A stretch of 64,000 nt of DNA. Source: Halanaerobium sp964649895 (GTDB taxonomy: Bacteria > Bacillota > Halanaerobiia > Halanaerobiales > Halanaerobiaceae). This document shows positions 18,414 through 27,180 of the stretch, piece by piece (position 1 is the stretch's first letter; the number at the start of each line of letters is the position of its first letter). The notes under the pieces were generated by a model. It was not told the DNA's origin and ran no database searches. It saw only the letters and a program-made list of their open reading frames with translations. The translations under genes and the position numbers were made by a program. Location of the stretch: contig CAZYRX010000001.1 in the NCBI GenBank assembly GCA_964649895.1, positions 72,041 through 136,040 of the forward strand, in the 5' to 3' direction.

Positions 18414-19023
18414 TTTTATTCCCCCTATCTTCTTCGAAAAAAGATTCTGCAGTTAATTTGTCTTCAGGGTGATTTATATTCAAAAACAATTTTTCAAGAT
18501 TAAACTGCTTTTCTAATTCTGTTTCTTCAATGATTTTGACTTTGCTTTCACTATAAAAAGATTTAATTCGTAAATTATTCTCTAAAATATTTTCTTTAAT
18601 AAGAGACAAAACTCTTCTGTGATATAATGCAGCAAGAGGTTCAATATAACCATCTTTTTTTACAGCTGCAACATCAAAATCATCTTCCTTTATCTTCTTT
18701 AATAAAAAAGAAAAATATTTATTATTAACAAAAGGCATATCACACCCAACAATAAAATTATATTCAGCATCCGAATAGTATAGTCCTGTATAGATCCCAC
18801 CTAATGGACCTTTGTTTTTTATTATATCTTTTTTTATTACAGCATTATCTAAAAAATCATAATCCCCATTGTTGGCTACTATAATAACCTCATCAAAAAA
18901 ACTATTTAATTTAGAATAAATAATTTCTATTAGAGATTTGTTTTGAAAACATATTAAAGCCTTATCTTCTCCATAACGAGTACTATTACCTCCAGCCAAC
19001 AAAACAGCATTAACTTTTGACAT
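18397..19023 (-). CDS. mobA: Molybdenum cofactor guanylyltransferase (MobA)
   Basis: 208 residues. A nucleotidyltransferase that adds GMP to Mo-molybdopterin to make the guanine dinucleotide cofactor. N-terminal VLLAGGNSTRYGEDKAL binds the nucleotide and the metal-binding aspartate sits in IVGCDMPFVN. It is separated from the main Moco operon and instead overlaps the M16 peptidase gene downstream. Confidence 0.9.
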   Translation of the reverse strand: MSKVNAVLLAGGNSTRYGEDKALICFQNKSLIEIIYSKLNSFFDEVIIVANNGDYDFLDNAVIKKDIIKNKGPLGGIYTGLYYSDAEYNFIVGCDMPFVNNKYFSFLLKKIKEDDFDVAAVKKDGYIEPLAALYHRRVLSLIKENILENNLRIKSFYSESKVKIIEETELEKQFNLEKLFLNINHPEDKLTAESFFEEDRGNKSENEI

Positions 19024-19107
19024 GTGTCCACTTCCCGTATTTAAAGATATTTATTTTAAGTATCGAATTACAGCAGAAAAGTTTAGTTATTAATCAGAAG
19101 AAAAATA

Positions 19108-19512
19108 TCAGCGATCTTCTAATACATGCTCCAATCCCTGACCAAAAAGACACATTACATGATCATCATCAAGTGAATAATAAACAGAGCGTCCCTCTTT
19201 ACGATACTTAACCAGTTTATTATTGCGGAGCACTCTTAGTTGATGAGAAATTGCAGATGAACTCATATCCAGCAGTTCAGAGAGATCACAGACACATAAT
19301 TCTCTTTCTTTTAAAGCATACAATATTTTTATACGGGTGGGATCACTCATAGTTTTAAAAATTTCTGCTAGATCATAAACTACATCTTCATCTAATTTCT
19401 TTTCCTCCATCAGCTTAACAACTTTTTTATTTGGATTAAAAACCTCACAAACATCACATAATTTTTTTTGTTCTTTTAACATTTTTTCTTCTAACATTAT
19501 TTTACACCCCAA
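19108..19512 (-). CDS. ArsR/SmtB-family metal-responsive repressor
   Basis: 134 residues. A winged-helix DNA-binding protein with the CadC-like alpha-3 metal motif ELCVCDLSELL and an additional N-terminal CDVCEVF pair, as in Cd/Pb/Zn sensors. The recognition helix SSAISHQLRVLRNNKLV is typical. It is encoded 94 bases downstream of the P-type ATPase gene on the same strand and very likely represses that gene through the operator at 21824-21837. The shorter start MLKEQKK is possible. Confidence 0.88.
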   Translation of the reverse strand: MGCKIMLEEKMLKEQKKLCDVCEVFNPNKKVVKLMEEKKLDEDVVYDLAEIFKTMSDPTRIKILYALKERELCVCDLSELLDMSSSAISHQLRVLRNNKLVKYRKEGRSVYYSLDDDHVMCLFGQGLEHVLEDR

Positions 19513-19606
19513 TCAATATACATCTTTTATAAAATATTTATACATAATTATTTATTATCTATTTATAATTTATTTGTGATTGTAATATTACTTATTTATG
19601 ACTTAA

Positions 19607-21793
19607 TTATGATTTTAAAATTCTCATTACATTAAATACTGCCATCAATGCTACACCAACATCTGCAAAAACTGCAGCCCACATGGAAGCCATACCAAAA
19701 ATGCTTAATCCCATGACTAAAGCTTTAATACCAAGGGCCATAGCAATGTTTTGCCAGACAATATTTTTAGTTTTTCTTGCAATTTTAAGTGCAGAAATAA
19801 TTTTAGATGGTTCATCTGTCATTAAAACAATATCTGCTGCTTCTATTGCTGCATCAGATCCTAACCCTCCCATTGCAATACCTAAATCTGAGCGCGCTAA
19901 TACAGGAGCATCATTAATACCATCACCTACAAATGCAAGTTTTGAACTTCTATTTAACAATGATTCAACTTGTTCTACTTTTTGATCAGGAAGAAGTTCT
20001 GCATAATAATTATCAAGTCCTAGTTTCTTGGAAATATCTTCTGCAGAAGAATGATTATCTCCTGTTAACATTGCTATATTTTTTATATTCATTTCTTTCA
20101 ATAAAGAAACTGTTTTAACAGCATCTTCTTTTAAAATATCGTTAATTAATATATATCCTAAATAATTATTATTTCTGGCTAAATATACCACAGTCCCTGC
20201 TTCTTTAACTTTCTCATACTCAATATTATTATTCTTCATCAGCCTTTCGTTTCCTGCTAAATATCTACTTTCTCCAAGAAAGGCTTTAATTCCAGAACCA
20301 GATACCTCTTCATATTCACTATCAGCTGAATAATTTTTAAAATCGCCTGCTGCTTTGATTATTGATTCAGCAATTGGATGATTAGAAAATTGCTCAACTG
20401 CTGCAGCTGTTTTTAAAAGCTTTTCTTTAGTTATCTCTCCAGTTGGGACAACTTTTATTACCTCAAAGCTGCCCTTAGTAAGTGTTCCTGTTTTATCAAA
20501 TACTACAGTGTCAACAGAATTTAAAGCTTCCAAATAGTTACCACCCTTGACCAGTATCCCATTTTTTGAGGCAAGACCTATACCACCAAAAAATCCAAGT
20601 GGAATCGAAACTACTAATGCACATGGACAAGATACTACAAGAAAAATAAGGGCCCGATAAAACCAGGTATTAAACGAAGCTCCTGTGAACAAAGGTGGTA
20701 AAACAGCAACTAATAATGCTGTAAATACCACAAATGGAGTATAATATCTAGAAAATCTAGTTATAAACTTTTCGGTTGGAGCTTTTTTGGATGAAGCATT
20801 TTCAACGAGATTTAAAATCTTACTTACTGCTGAATCTTGGTATTTCTCTGTAACTTCTATAGTTAAAAGCTTATTAAGATTAACCATCCCACTTAATACT
20901 TGATCTCCGGATTCTACTTCTCTAGGCATTGATTCTCCGGTTAAGGCTGAGGTTTCAAGAGAGGAACTTCCTTTCTTTATCCTCCCGTCAACTGGAATTT
21001 TCTCACCTGCTTTTACTGCAATCAAATCACCAATATTTAAATCCGAAGGTGAGACTCTTATAATTTTATCATCTTTTATTAAATTTGCATATTCAGCCTG
21101 TATATCCATTAAAGACTTGATTGAGCGTCTGGAATCATCTACAGCTTTATCCTGAAACATCTCTCCAATCATGTAGAAAAGCATAACTGCAACAGCTTCA
21201 GGATATTCTCTAATTCCAAAAGCACCTAAAGTAGCTATGACCATCAAAAAATTTTCATCAAATATTTGAGCTTTACCTATATTTTTTAGAGCTGCAGTTA
21301 AAACAGGCCATCCAATAAGTAGATAAGAACTAATATATAGTGGAAGTGATAGATTTTCAAAAATTGAGTTTTCAAAATAACTTAATTCTGAAAACAATAA
21401 TGCTGTGATAAATAAAATTGTTCCAATTAATAGTTCTTTTTTTGAATATATATAATCTAAGAACGATAAACTTTCTTTTCTTTTGTTTTCCACTTTACCA
21501 TTTTTTCTTTTTACTTTAACTCCTGGCTCAATTCTATCAGATATTTTCTGAAGTTCTTTTTCTATTTTTTCAAGTTTATTTTTATCACCACTTAAATTAA
21601 GGGTTGATGTAGCAAAATTCAATTCGACTTTATCAAGCCCTTCAATGTTCTTGATTTCATCTTCAATTTTTAATGCACAGTTTGAACAATTAAGTCCTTC
21701 TAATTCAAACTGTTCTAATTTTTTATTATCGAGATTTTTTCTTTCTTTATCCTGATTATTATTTTCTTTTTTCAAACTCATTAGTTCAGACAT
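19607..21793 (-). CDS. P1B-type heavy-metal-exporting ATPase (CadA/ZntA type)
   Basis: 728 residues. An N-terminal heavy-metal-associated domain has the metal pair in LNCSNCALKI. About eight membrane segments follow. The transmembrane metal site is SCPCALVVSI (CPC), the phosphorylation site DKTGTLTKG, and the hinge GDGINDAPVL. CPC together with the CadC-like regulator next to it points to Zn/Cd/Pb efflux rather than copper. Energy comes from ATP; the metal is pumped out of the cytoplasm. The start near a TCCTCC-complement RBS at about 21810 is supported. Confidence 0.93.
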   Translation of the reverse strand: MSELMSLKKENNNQDKERKNLDNKKLEQFELEGLNCSNCALKIEDEIKNIEGLDKVELNFATSTLNLSGDKNKLEKIEKELQKISDRIEPGVKVKRKNGKVENKRKESLSFLDYIYSKKELLIGTILFITALLFSELSYFENSIFENLSLPLYISSYLLIGWPVLTAALKNIGKAQIFDENFLMVIATLGAFGIREYPEAVAVMLFYMIGEMFQDKAVDDSRRSIKSLMDIQAEYANLIKDDKIIRVSPSDLNIGDLIAVKAGEKIPVDGRIKKGSSSLETSALTGESMPREVESGDQVLSGMVNLNKLLTIEVTEKYQDSAVSKILNLVENASSKKAPTEKFITRFSRYYTPFVVFTALLVAVLPPLFTGASFNTWFYRALIFLVVSCPCALVVSIPLGFFGGIGLASKNGILVKGGNYLEALNSVDTVVFDKTGTLTKGSFEVIKVVPTGEITKEKLLKTAAAVEQFSNHPIAESIIKAAGDFKNYSADSEYEEVSGSGIKAFLGESRYLAGNERLMKNNNIEYEKVKEAGTVVYLARNNNYLGYILINDILKEDAVKTVSLLKEMNIKNIAMLTGDNHSSAEDISKKLGLDNYYAELLPDQKVEQVESLLNRSSKLAFVGDGINDAPVLARSDLGIAMGGLGSDAAIEAADIVLMTDEPSKIISALKIARKTKNIVWQNIAMALGIKALVMGLSIFGMASMWAAVFADVGVALMAVFNVMRILKS

Positions 21794-21823
21794 TATAAAA
21801 TCCTCCTATGTATTTATTATACT

Positions 21824-21837
21824 TGAACAATTATTCA
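21824..21837. promoter_or_regulatory. ArsR/SmtB-type operator upstream of the metal ATPase
   Basis: TGAACAATTATTCA is a near-perfect inverted repeat (TGAAYA-N2-type) and matches the known SmtB/CadC operator pattern. It lies about 30 bases upstream of the ATPase start codon, where repressor binding would block transcription. Confidence 0.7.
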
Positions 21838-21892
21838 TATATTCATTAATTAGATTATATTTAATAAATCTAGTTTCGTCAAGTCTAAGAAA

Positions 21893-21930
21893 AGAAAAAC
21901 TCCCTATTACATATTATTGTAATAGGGAGT
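21893..21930 (-). terminator. Terminator of the M23 peptidase gene
   Basis: 13-base perfect arms (ACTCCCTATTACA, 21899-21911, and its complement 21918-21930) with a 6-base loop. On the minus strand it is followed by TTTTTCTTTTCTT. Confidence 0.85.
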
Positions 21931-22002
21931 CTTGAAATTCTATTAATTTTTAATTCGAAAAAAATTATTTGCTTAACAGATAAAACTTGAGTCATCAAAA
22001 TG

Positions 22003-23100
22003 TTATTTATTTAAATAACTAAGTGGATTTTCTGGTCTACCGTTCACCTGAACTTCAAAGTGCAGATGTGGTCCTGTAGAATTACCGGTATTACCGGAAC
22101 GAGATATCAGCTCTCCTTTACCTACCATTTCTCCTTCTCTCACAAGAAGTTTTGAATTATGAGCATAAAGTGTTCTTAATCCCTTTTGATGTTCAACTAT
22201 CACAACTTTACCATATCCACCAGCCCAACCACTGTAAACTACTCTACCTGAACTAACTGCTCTTATTGGACTTCCCATAGGTGCAGCAAAATCTATTCCT
22301 TCATGCATTCTACCCCATCTTGGCCCATAATATGATGTGATTCTAGTTTTTATTGGATACATAAACTTTTTTTCAAGTCTATCTCTATAACTGAATTCTG
22401 GTTTAGCCCCTCTTAAAATAAGTGTTTGATCTATTTTTAGATTTGATGCACTTTTTATATTATTATCTTTAAGAATGTTTTGAGCACTAATATTAAATTT
22501 ATCAGCAATGCTCGAAATACTTTCTCCAGGTGAAACTCTGTATAAAATACCCTTAACCGGCAGTATTTGAAATTCTTGACCTGGTTTTATACTGTTCATA
22601 TTGCTTATATTATTAGCCCCAATTAGTGAGTCAATATTTATGCCATGTTTTTGAGCTATATCCCAGAGAGTTTCTCCACTTCTCACAGTATGTACTTTAA
22701 TCCTATCAATTAAATGTGGTGCTTCTTTCTGCTGAAAAACACCATCTTCATCTTTGCGGTTATCTGGTACTGGATTCTCGCCCCGCAATTCTGAACTGCT
22801 TTTGTTATTTTTTTGATTTACGGTCAATTCCTGGTCATTTGTTTCTATATTTTTAGACGCTGAGTTTGTATCATTATTTTGAATTTCTCTAAGAGAATTT
22901 TTTTCAGTTAATGATGATTGATTATTTATGCTTTGTGATGTGCTTGTCTGCTTATTATTAAAAGCTGAACTACTCTGCAATTTTTGCTGGCCCATATTAA
23001 CTGGAGCTCTACCTCCAACATTTACAGAACCACTGTAAGCAGAAAATGTTAATAAAATAAAAATAATGAAAAACCCTGTTAAGCGATCTCTTCTTTTCAA
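22003..23100 (-). CDS. Secreted LysM-M23 peptidoglycan endopeptidase
   Basis: 365 residues. N-terminal membrane/signal segment (FIIFILLTFSAYSGS). A low-complexity Ser/Asn/Gln linker covers about residues 35-130. Two LysM peptidoglycan-binding repeats follow (HTVRSGETLWDIAQKHGI and YRVSPGESISSIADKFNI). The C-terminal M23 domain has the zinc ligands in HEGIDFAAP and GPHLHFEVQ. It cleaves cell wall crosslinks or acts as a divisome activator-like protein outside the membrane. It is monocistronic and ends in a strong hairpin. Confidence 0.93.
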   Translation of the reverse strand: MKRRDRLTGFFIIFILLTFSAYSGSVNVGGRAPVNMGQQKLQSSSAFNNKQTSTSQSINNQSSLTEKNSLREIQNNDTNSASKNIETNDQELTVNQKNNKSSSELRGENPVPDNRKDEDGVFQQKEAPHLIDRIKVHTVRSGETLWDIAQKHGINIDSLIGANNISNMNSIKPGQEFQILPVKGILYRVSPGESISSIADKFNISAQNILKDNNIKSASNLKIDQTLILRGAKPEFSYRDRLEKKFMYPIKTRITSYYGPRWGRMHEGIDFAAPMGSPIRAVSSGRVVYSGWAGGYGKVVIVEHQKGLRTLYAHNSKLLVREGEMVGKGELISRSGNTGNSTGPHLHFEVQVNGRPENPLSYLNK

Positions 23101-23352
23101 TTTATTTCTCCACCTTTATATGTATTTGCATAAATTATCAACATAAGCTAAATATGTTATTCCTTATATTATTATAACAAAGATTTAGAAATATTAAAAG
23201 CAGTTTAAAGAGGTAATTGTAAAAAATACAGCAAAATATTAATAAAATTGAATATTAAGCGATTTTAAGAAGGAATAGTGCTATTTAAAGAGAAAAATAA
23301 ATAATAAGTACTATTTTATTAGGCTAAATATATATGGAAGGATGATTTATTA

Positions 23353-23610
23353 ATGAATGAACTATACGAACTTGTTTTATATTATTATCCAGCATGTCCT
23401 TACTGTAGAAAAGTAACACGTTTTATAGATAAACATGATTTTGACATTGAATTAAAAAATATTAATCAAGACCCTGAGGCAGAAAAAACTCTAATTGAAG
23501 TTGGAGGTAAAAGACAGGTTCCGTGTTTGTTTATTAATGGTGAACCCTTGTATGAATCAGATGATATTATTAGATGGCTGGATCAGAATATGATCAAAAA
23601 TGATAATTAA
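23353..23610 (+). CDS. Glutaredoxin-like protein
   Basis: 85 residues. Thioredoxin-fold thiol-disulfide protein with the classical CPYC active site at residues 14-17 of YYPACPYCRKV, the cis-proline in RQVPCLFING, and a GST-N-like end (ESDDIIRWLDQNM). It lies 79 bases upstream of the split permease pair on the same strand and may share its transcript. The physiological partner is unknown. Confidence 0.9.
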   Translation: MNELYELVLYYYPACPYCRKVTRFIDKHDFDIELKNINQDPEAEKTLIEVGGKRQVPCLFINGEPLYESDDIIRWLDQNMIKNDN

Positions 23611-23689
23611 TTTATAGCTATATTTATTTTTCTAGATATTGTGTGAGCTAAAGCACAGAGTTGAACTTTTATTAATCATATAATAAAAG

Positions 23690-24217
23690 ATGTTATTGTA
23701 TGAGAGGAGGAAGTTGTTTGTTCAACTTAAAACAATTATGATATATTTATTTACAGGAGTTTTAACAATTATATTATTTATTATTGATCAAGAAAAAACT
23801 ACTAAAGGTGTAAAATTAGGAATTAAAAAAATCAGAAAAAATTCACCGGTTTTTTTAAATATGATTATTCTGGTGGCTTTTTCACTTTATTTTATTTCCG
23901 ATGATTTAATTATTAAATATTTAGGAGAGGGTAGTGGTTTTATCGGTATGGGAATTGCTAGCTTTTTTGGCTCAATAACCTTTATGCCAGGTTTTGTAGC
24001 TTTTCCCCTTGCTGGTATACTTATAGAAAAAGGTGTAAGTTATTCAGTTATTGCAGCTTTTTCTACTACATTAATGATGGTTGGAATTATAACTTATCCA
24101 GTAGAAAAAGAATTTTTTGGTGTTAAAATAACCTTAATTAGAAATATTTTGAGTTTGCTTATCGCAGTAATTGTTTCAATTTCAATAGGCTTCTTCTATA
24201 GGGAGCTGGTATTATAA
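23690..24217 (+). CDS. Half-size permease, first gene of a pair
   Basis: 175 residues with about four to five hydrophobic membrane segments. The signature YLGEGSGFIGMGIASFFG and FVAFPLAGILIEKG resemble each half of the predicted permease family (PF03773, which includes ArsP-like proteins). Full-length members are about 300 residues, so this is one half. The stop TAA overlaps the ATG of the next gene (TAATG), which encodes a similar half. Start uncertain: ATG at 23690 has a weak RBS, while an AGGAGG at about 23705-23710 lies inside the frame and may serve TTG at 23714. Substrate unknown. Confidence 0.65.
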   Translation: MLLYERRKLFVQLKTIMIYLFTGVLTIILFIIDQEKTTKGVKLGIKKIRKNSPVFLNMIILVAFSLYFISDDLIIKYLGEGSGFIGMGIASFFGSITFMPGFVAFPLAGILIEKGVSYSVIAAFSTTLMMVGIITYPVEKEFFGVKITLIRNILSLLIAVIVSISIGFFYRELVL

Positions 24218-24735
24218 TGAGAAGACATCTTAAAGATTATATCTTTGCCATTTTATTTGCTGTCTTTATTATATTTAGTTTTCTATTTGGTTTAGAAGCT
24301 GGTAGAGGAATTTTTGATAACTTTTTTTCTTTTTTCTTAACCATGATCAAATTTATACCAGCAGTATTTATTTTAATCGGTTTGTTTGATGTCTGGGTAG
24401 ATAAAAAACTAATTGAAAAACATTTGGGAGAAAATGCAAATTTTATGTCATATATCTGGGCACTACTTTTTGCGAGTACTACAGTCGGAGGATTATATGT
24501 GGCTTTTCCTGTATCTACTGCTTTATATAAAAAAGGAGCCAGCCCCAGAATAATATTCACCTATATTGGAGCTGCCGCTATCTGTAGAATCCCGATGACT
24601 TTATTTGAAGCAAGCTATGTTGGTATAAAATTTACTGTTTTAAGATGGGTAATTTCTATCCCACTTGTTATTATAAGCAGTATAATCTTAGAAAAAATGC
24701 TTTCAGATATCGAACTAGCAAAAATTGGCGAGTAA
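24217..24735 (+). CDS. Half-size permease, second gene of a pair
   Basis: 172 residues with about five hydrophobic segments. It repeats the family pattern HLGENANFMSYIWALLFA and YVAFPVSTALYKKG seen in the upstream half. Coupled translation through the TAATG overlap suggests a two-subunit permease in the membrane. The link to the glutaredoxin gene just upstream might hint at thiol-linked or metalloid substrates, but that is only context. Confidence 0.65.
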   Translation: MRRHLKDYIFAILFAVFIIFSFLFGLEAGRGIFDNFFSFFLTMIKFIPAVFILIGLFDVWVDKKLIEKHLGENANFMSYIWALLFASTTVGGLYVAFPVSTALYKKGASPRIIFTYIGAAAICRIPMTLFEASYVGIKFTVLRWVISIPLVIISSIILEKMLSDIELAKIGE

Positions 24736-24803
24736 ATATTTCAGAATCTTAAAATCCACAAAATTAATTTTAGCCTATTTAATAATTTTTCTGTATTAAA
24801 ATG

Positions 24804-24855
24804 AAATCCCCTTTTCTTAAACAGATATTTATTCTGTATAAGCTAGGGGGATTAA
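24804..24855. terminator. Probable bidirectional terminator between permease and rpiA
   Basis: Outer arms AATCCCC (24805-24811) and GGGGATT (24847-24853), inner arms ACAGA/TCTGT, followed by a T-rich stretch on the plus strand. It separates two convergent genes. Confidence 0.5.
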
Positions 24856-24956
24856 TCTCTTTATTTTCTAAATATTTTTTAAGATTTTTAATTTAACTTT
24901 AAACATATCTAGATATTATAAGAACAACACTTATTTAACTATGGTATATTAAAATT

Positions 24957-25625
24957 TTACTTTTCTAATACCTTTACTTCACCACTGTCAAAGCCTACTA
25001 TAACAATTTCAGCCATTTCTGCAAAAATACCATTCTCAACTACACCAGGTATTTTATTCAGTTCTTCACTTAATTTTATTGGATTTTCTATTGTTCCAAA
25101 ATCACAGTCCAGTATGTAATTCCCATTATCTGTTACAAATATTTCACCATCTTTTTCTCTTATTATAGAACTACAGTCAAATTTATCAATCATTTTTTGA
25201 GTATACTGCCAGCTAAAAGGTGTGATCTCAATTGGTAATGGGAAATCGCCTAGTTTCTCAACCAATTTAGATTCATCTACAATAATTATTAATTTTTCTG
25301 ATGCTGAAGCAACAATTTTTTCTCTCAATAAAGCTCCTCCACCACCTTTTGTTAAATTAAAATCTTTATCTACCTCATCTGCACCGTCAATAGTTAAATC
25401 AAGTTTATCAACATCAGCAAGTTCAATCAGTTCTATCCCTTCTTTTTCAGCAAGTTCTGCTGTTTCTTTAGAAGTTGGAACTGCTTTGACCTTCAAACCA
25501 TTACGTACCATTTCCCCTACTTTTTTAACAGCATAATAAGCTGTAGAGCCAGTTCCCAGACCAATAATCATACCATCTTTTACATATCCAGCTGCTTTTT
25601 CTCCTGTTATTTGTTTAGCTTTCAT
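24957..25625 (-). CDS. rpiA: Ribose-5-phosphate isomerase A
   Basis: 222 residues, standard length. It interconverts ribose 5-phosphate and ribulose 5-phosphate in the pentose phosphate pathway. Typical features: IIGLGTGSTAYYAV phosphate loop, TIDGADEVD, GGGGALLREKI (catalytic lysine region), and VDESKLVEKLG. Single gene with its own upstream region. Confidence 0.96.
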   Translation of the reverse strand: MKAKQITGEKAAGYVKDGMIIGLGTGSTAYYAVKKVGEMVRNGLKVKAVPTSKETAELAEKEGIELIELADVDKLDLTIDGADEVDKDFNLTKGGGGALLREKIVASASEKLIIIVDESKLVEKLGDFPLPIEITPFSWQYTQKMIDKFDCSSIIREKDGEIFVTDNGNYILDCDFGTIENPIKLSEELNKIPGVVENGIFAEMAEIVIVGFDSGEVKVLEK

Positions 25626-25937
25626 TAATTACCACTCCTCAGAATTTAATATCTCATTTCTTTATTCACTTTTACAGGTAAATATTATCAAATAAATTGA
25701 ATGGATTCAAACTTTTTAAAAATTTCTAATAAGAAATATACACTTATAATTATTTTTAATTTATCAGCCACAAAAATATTTATGATTTTTAAATTATATA
25801 TAGTAATAATTCCCATTTGTCAAAAGCGTTTTTCTATGATAAGATATACTTGTTCAATTAAATTTTTGAACTACACATTATTCAAAAAAAATTATTGTTA
25901 ATATTGCTAAAGAATTATCTTTCAGGAGGTATTTAAA
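25626..25937. other. 312-base divergent intergenic region
   Basis: It lies between rpiA (-) and the PLC-like gene (+). It contains a good promoter for the plus-strand gene (listed separately) and no other structure I can support. Confidence 0.5.
25817..25845 (+). promoter_or_regulatory. Sigma-A promoter for the PLC-like gene
   Basis: -35 TTGTCA (25817-25822), 17-base spacer, -10 TAAGAT (25840-25845). About 90 bases upstream of the proposed start. Confidence 0.65.
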
Positions 25938-26558
25938 CTGGATACTAGAACACATAAACTGCTTGCTCATAAAGTACACGATTATTTTGCAAAACAAGAT
26001 ATCTGGATTTCCAAAACCGCTTTGGCTTTAGGAAGTATTAAGCCTGATTTTATAGAAGGTGAAATAAGTCATTTTAAAGATGAAACTATAGAGAATTTTT
26101 ACAATCAATATGAAGAATTAAAAGGTATTAATCCTGATCAAAATCCATATAAATTTGCTCTAAAGCTTGGAGAATTATTCCATTATATAGCTGATTATTT
26201 CAGTAGAGCTCATACTGATCCCGAATTAAGTCCTGGTACACTATGGGAAAAAACTGTTCATATTTTTCATGAATGGAAATTAAATGTGGTTGCTCAAAAT
26301 TTACACCCAGACTTTTTCAAAAAAGAAATTGAAGAAAATTTTGTTTATAAAACAAGTTTAGAAGACTTTATAGAAGAAGAACACACAAAATTTCTTGAGC
26401 AGGATTTTAGTTTTAAAAATGACATTGGATCTGCATTTAGAATATGTATTTTGATGACAAACAAATTAATTTATGAAATGCAAACTCAAACTGCAGAAAG
26501 CTATGCTTTTTCGCATATTTTCAATCTCAGACATCGTCTGCTCTATCAAAATGCATAA
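25938..26558 (+). CDS. Zinc-dependent phospholipase C-like protein, probable CTG start
   Basis: About 206 residues from the proposed start. The family features are THKLLAHKVHDYF near the N-terminus, LGSIKPDF, and the histidine-rich GELFHYIADYFSRAHTDPE with HIFHEW, which together form a trinuclear-zinc-type helical bundle seen in Zn_dep_PLPC proteins. The first in-frame ATG is at 26022, but homology-like sequence runs upstream of it to a CTG at 25938, which has AGGAGG eight bases before it. CTG is therefore the likely start. No signal peptide is seen, so the protein may be cytoplasmic, and the true substrate is unknown. Confidence 0.7.
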   Translation: MDTRTHKLLAHKVHDYFAKQDIWISKTALALGSIKPDFIEGEISHFKDETIENFYNQYEELKGINPDQNPYKFALKLGELFHYIADYFSRAHTDPELSPGTLWEKTVHIFHEWKLNVVAQNLHPDFFKKEIEENFVYKTSLEDFIEEEHTKFLEQDFSFKNDIGSAFRICILMTNKLIYEMQTQTAESYAFSHIFNLRHRLLYQNA

Positions 26559-26596
26559 CTGAACAATATAAACAAATACATTTATTAAAATTAATT

Positions 26597-26639
26597 AAGA
26601 GGAAATCATGCTTATCTAAGTATTGATTTCCTCTTTTAT
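26597..26639. terminator. Bidirectional terminator
   Basis: Arms AAGAGGAAATCA and TGATTTCCTCTT (26597-26608, 26624-26635) with a T-rich end. It separates the PLC-like gene (+) from fxsA (-). Confidence 0.75.
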
Positions 26640-26662
26640 GATTCTATATAGTTTATTATATT

Positions 26663-27151
26663 TTATTTTTTCTTCTCTTCACTTTCATCGACTTCTTCTG
26701 CCTCTACATCTATATAATCATCTTTACGATATTCATTCTGCTTTGAATTATAACTTCTGCTATTTGTATGAACTTCAACTTTATTTTCTTTAACATATTT
26801 AATAAATCTTTTCTTCACAATTTTTGCTATAACATCTCTTGAACCAGGTAATATTAACAAAAATCCGGTTATATCTGTTAAAAAACCAGGTGTCAATAAG
26901 GTTACACCACCAATTAGAATTAAAAGAGCACTAACTAAATCATCTGTAGGAATTCTACCTGCATTTAAATTAGCTCTAATATTATTTACTACCTGATAGC
27001 CCTGATTCCTAGCTATACTAACTCCAAGAGCACCAGTAAATACTATAACCATAATTGTAGAAAAAACACCAATCAACTTACCAATTTCCAGTAAAAAATA
27101 TAGTTCAATCAACGGAACAAAAATAAAAATTAACATCAATTTAAAAAACAT
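26663..27151 (-). CDS. fxsA: FxsA family membrane protein
   Basis: 162 residues. Three to four hydrophobic segments with the family pattern FVPLIELYFLLEIG, the GALGVSIARNQG motif and TLLTPGFLTDITGF. The C-terminus is charged and cytoplasmic (KVEVHTNSRS to EESEEKKK). In E. coli, FxsA overproduction relieves exclusion of phage T7 by the F plasmid; the basic function is unknown. Last gene of a run that begins at cobO. Confidence 0.85.
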   Translation of the reverse strand: MFFKLMLIFIFVPLIELYFLLEIGKLIGVFSTIMVIVFTGALGVSIARNQGYQVVNNIRANLNAGRIPTDDLVSALLILIGGVTLLTPGFLTDITGFLLILPGSRDVIAKIVKKRFIKYVKENKVEVHTNSRSYNSKQNEYRKDDYIDVEAEEVDESEEKKK

Positions 27152-27180
27152 AAATTACCTTCCTCATATTCAACTTTTTA

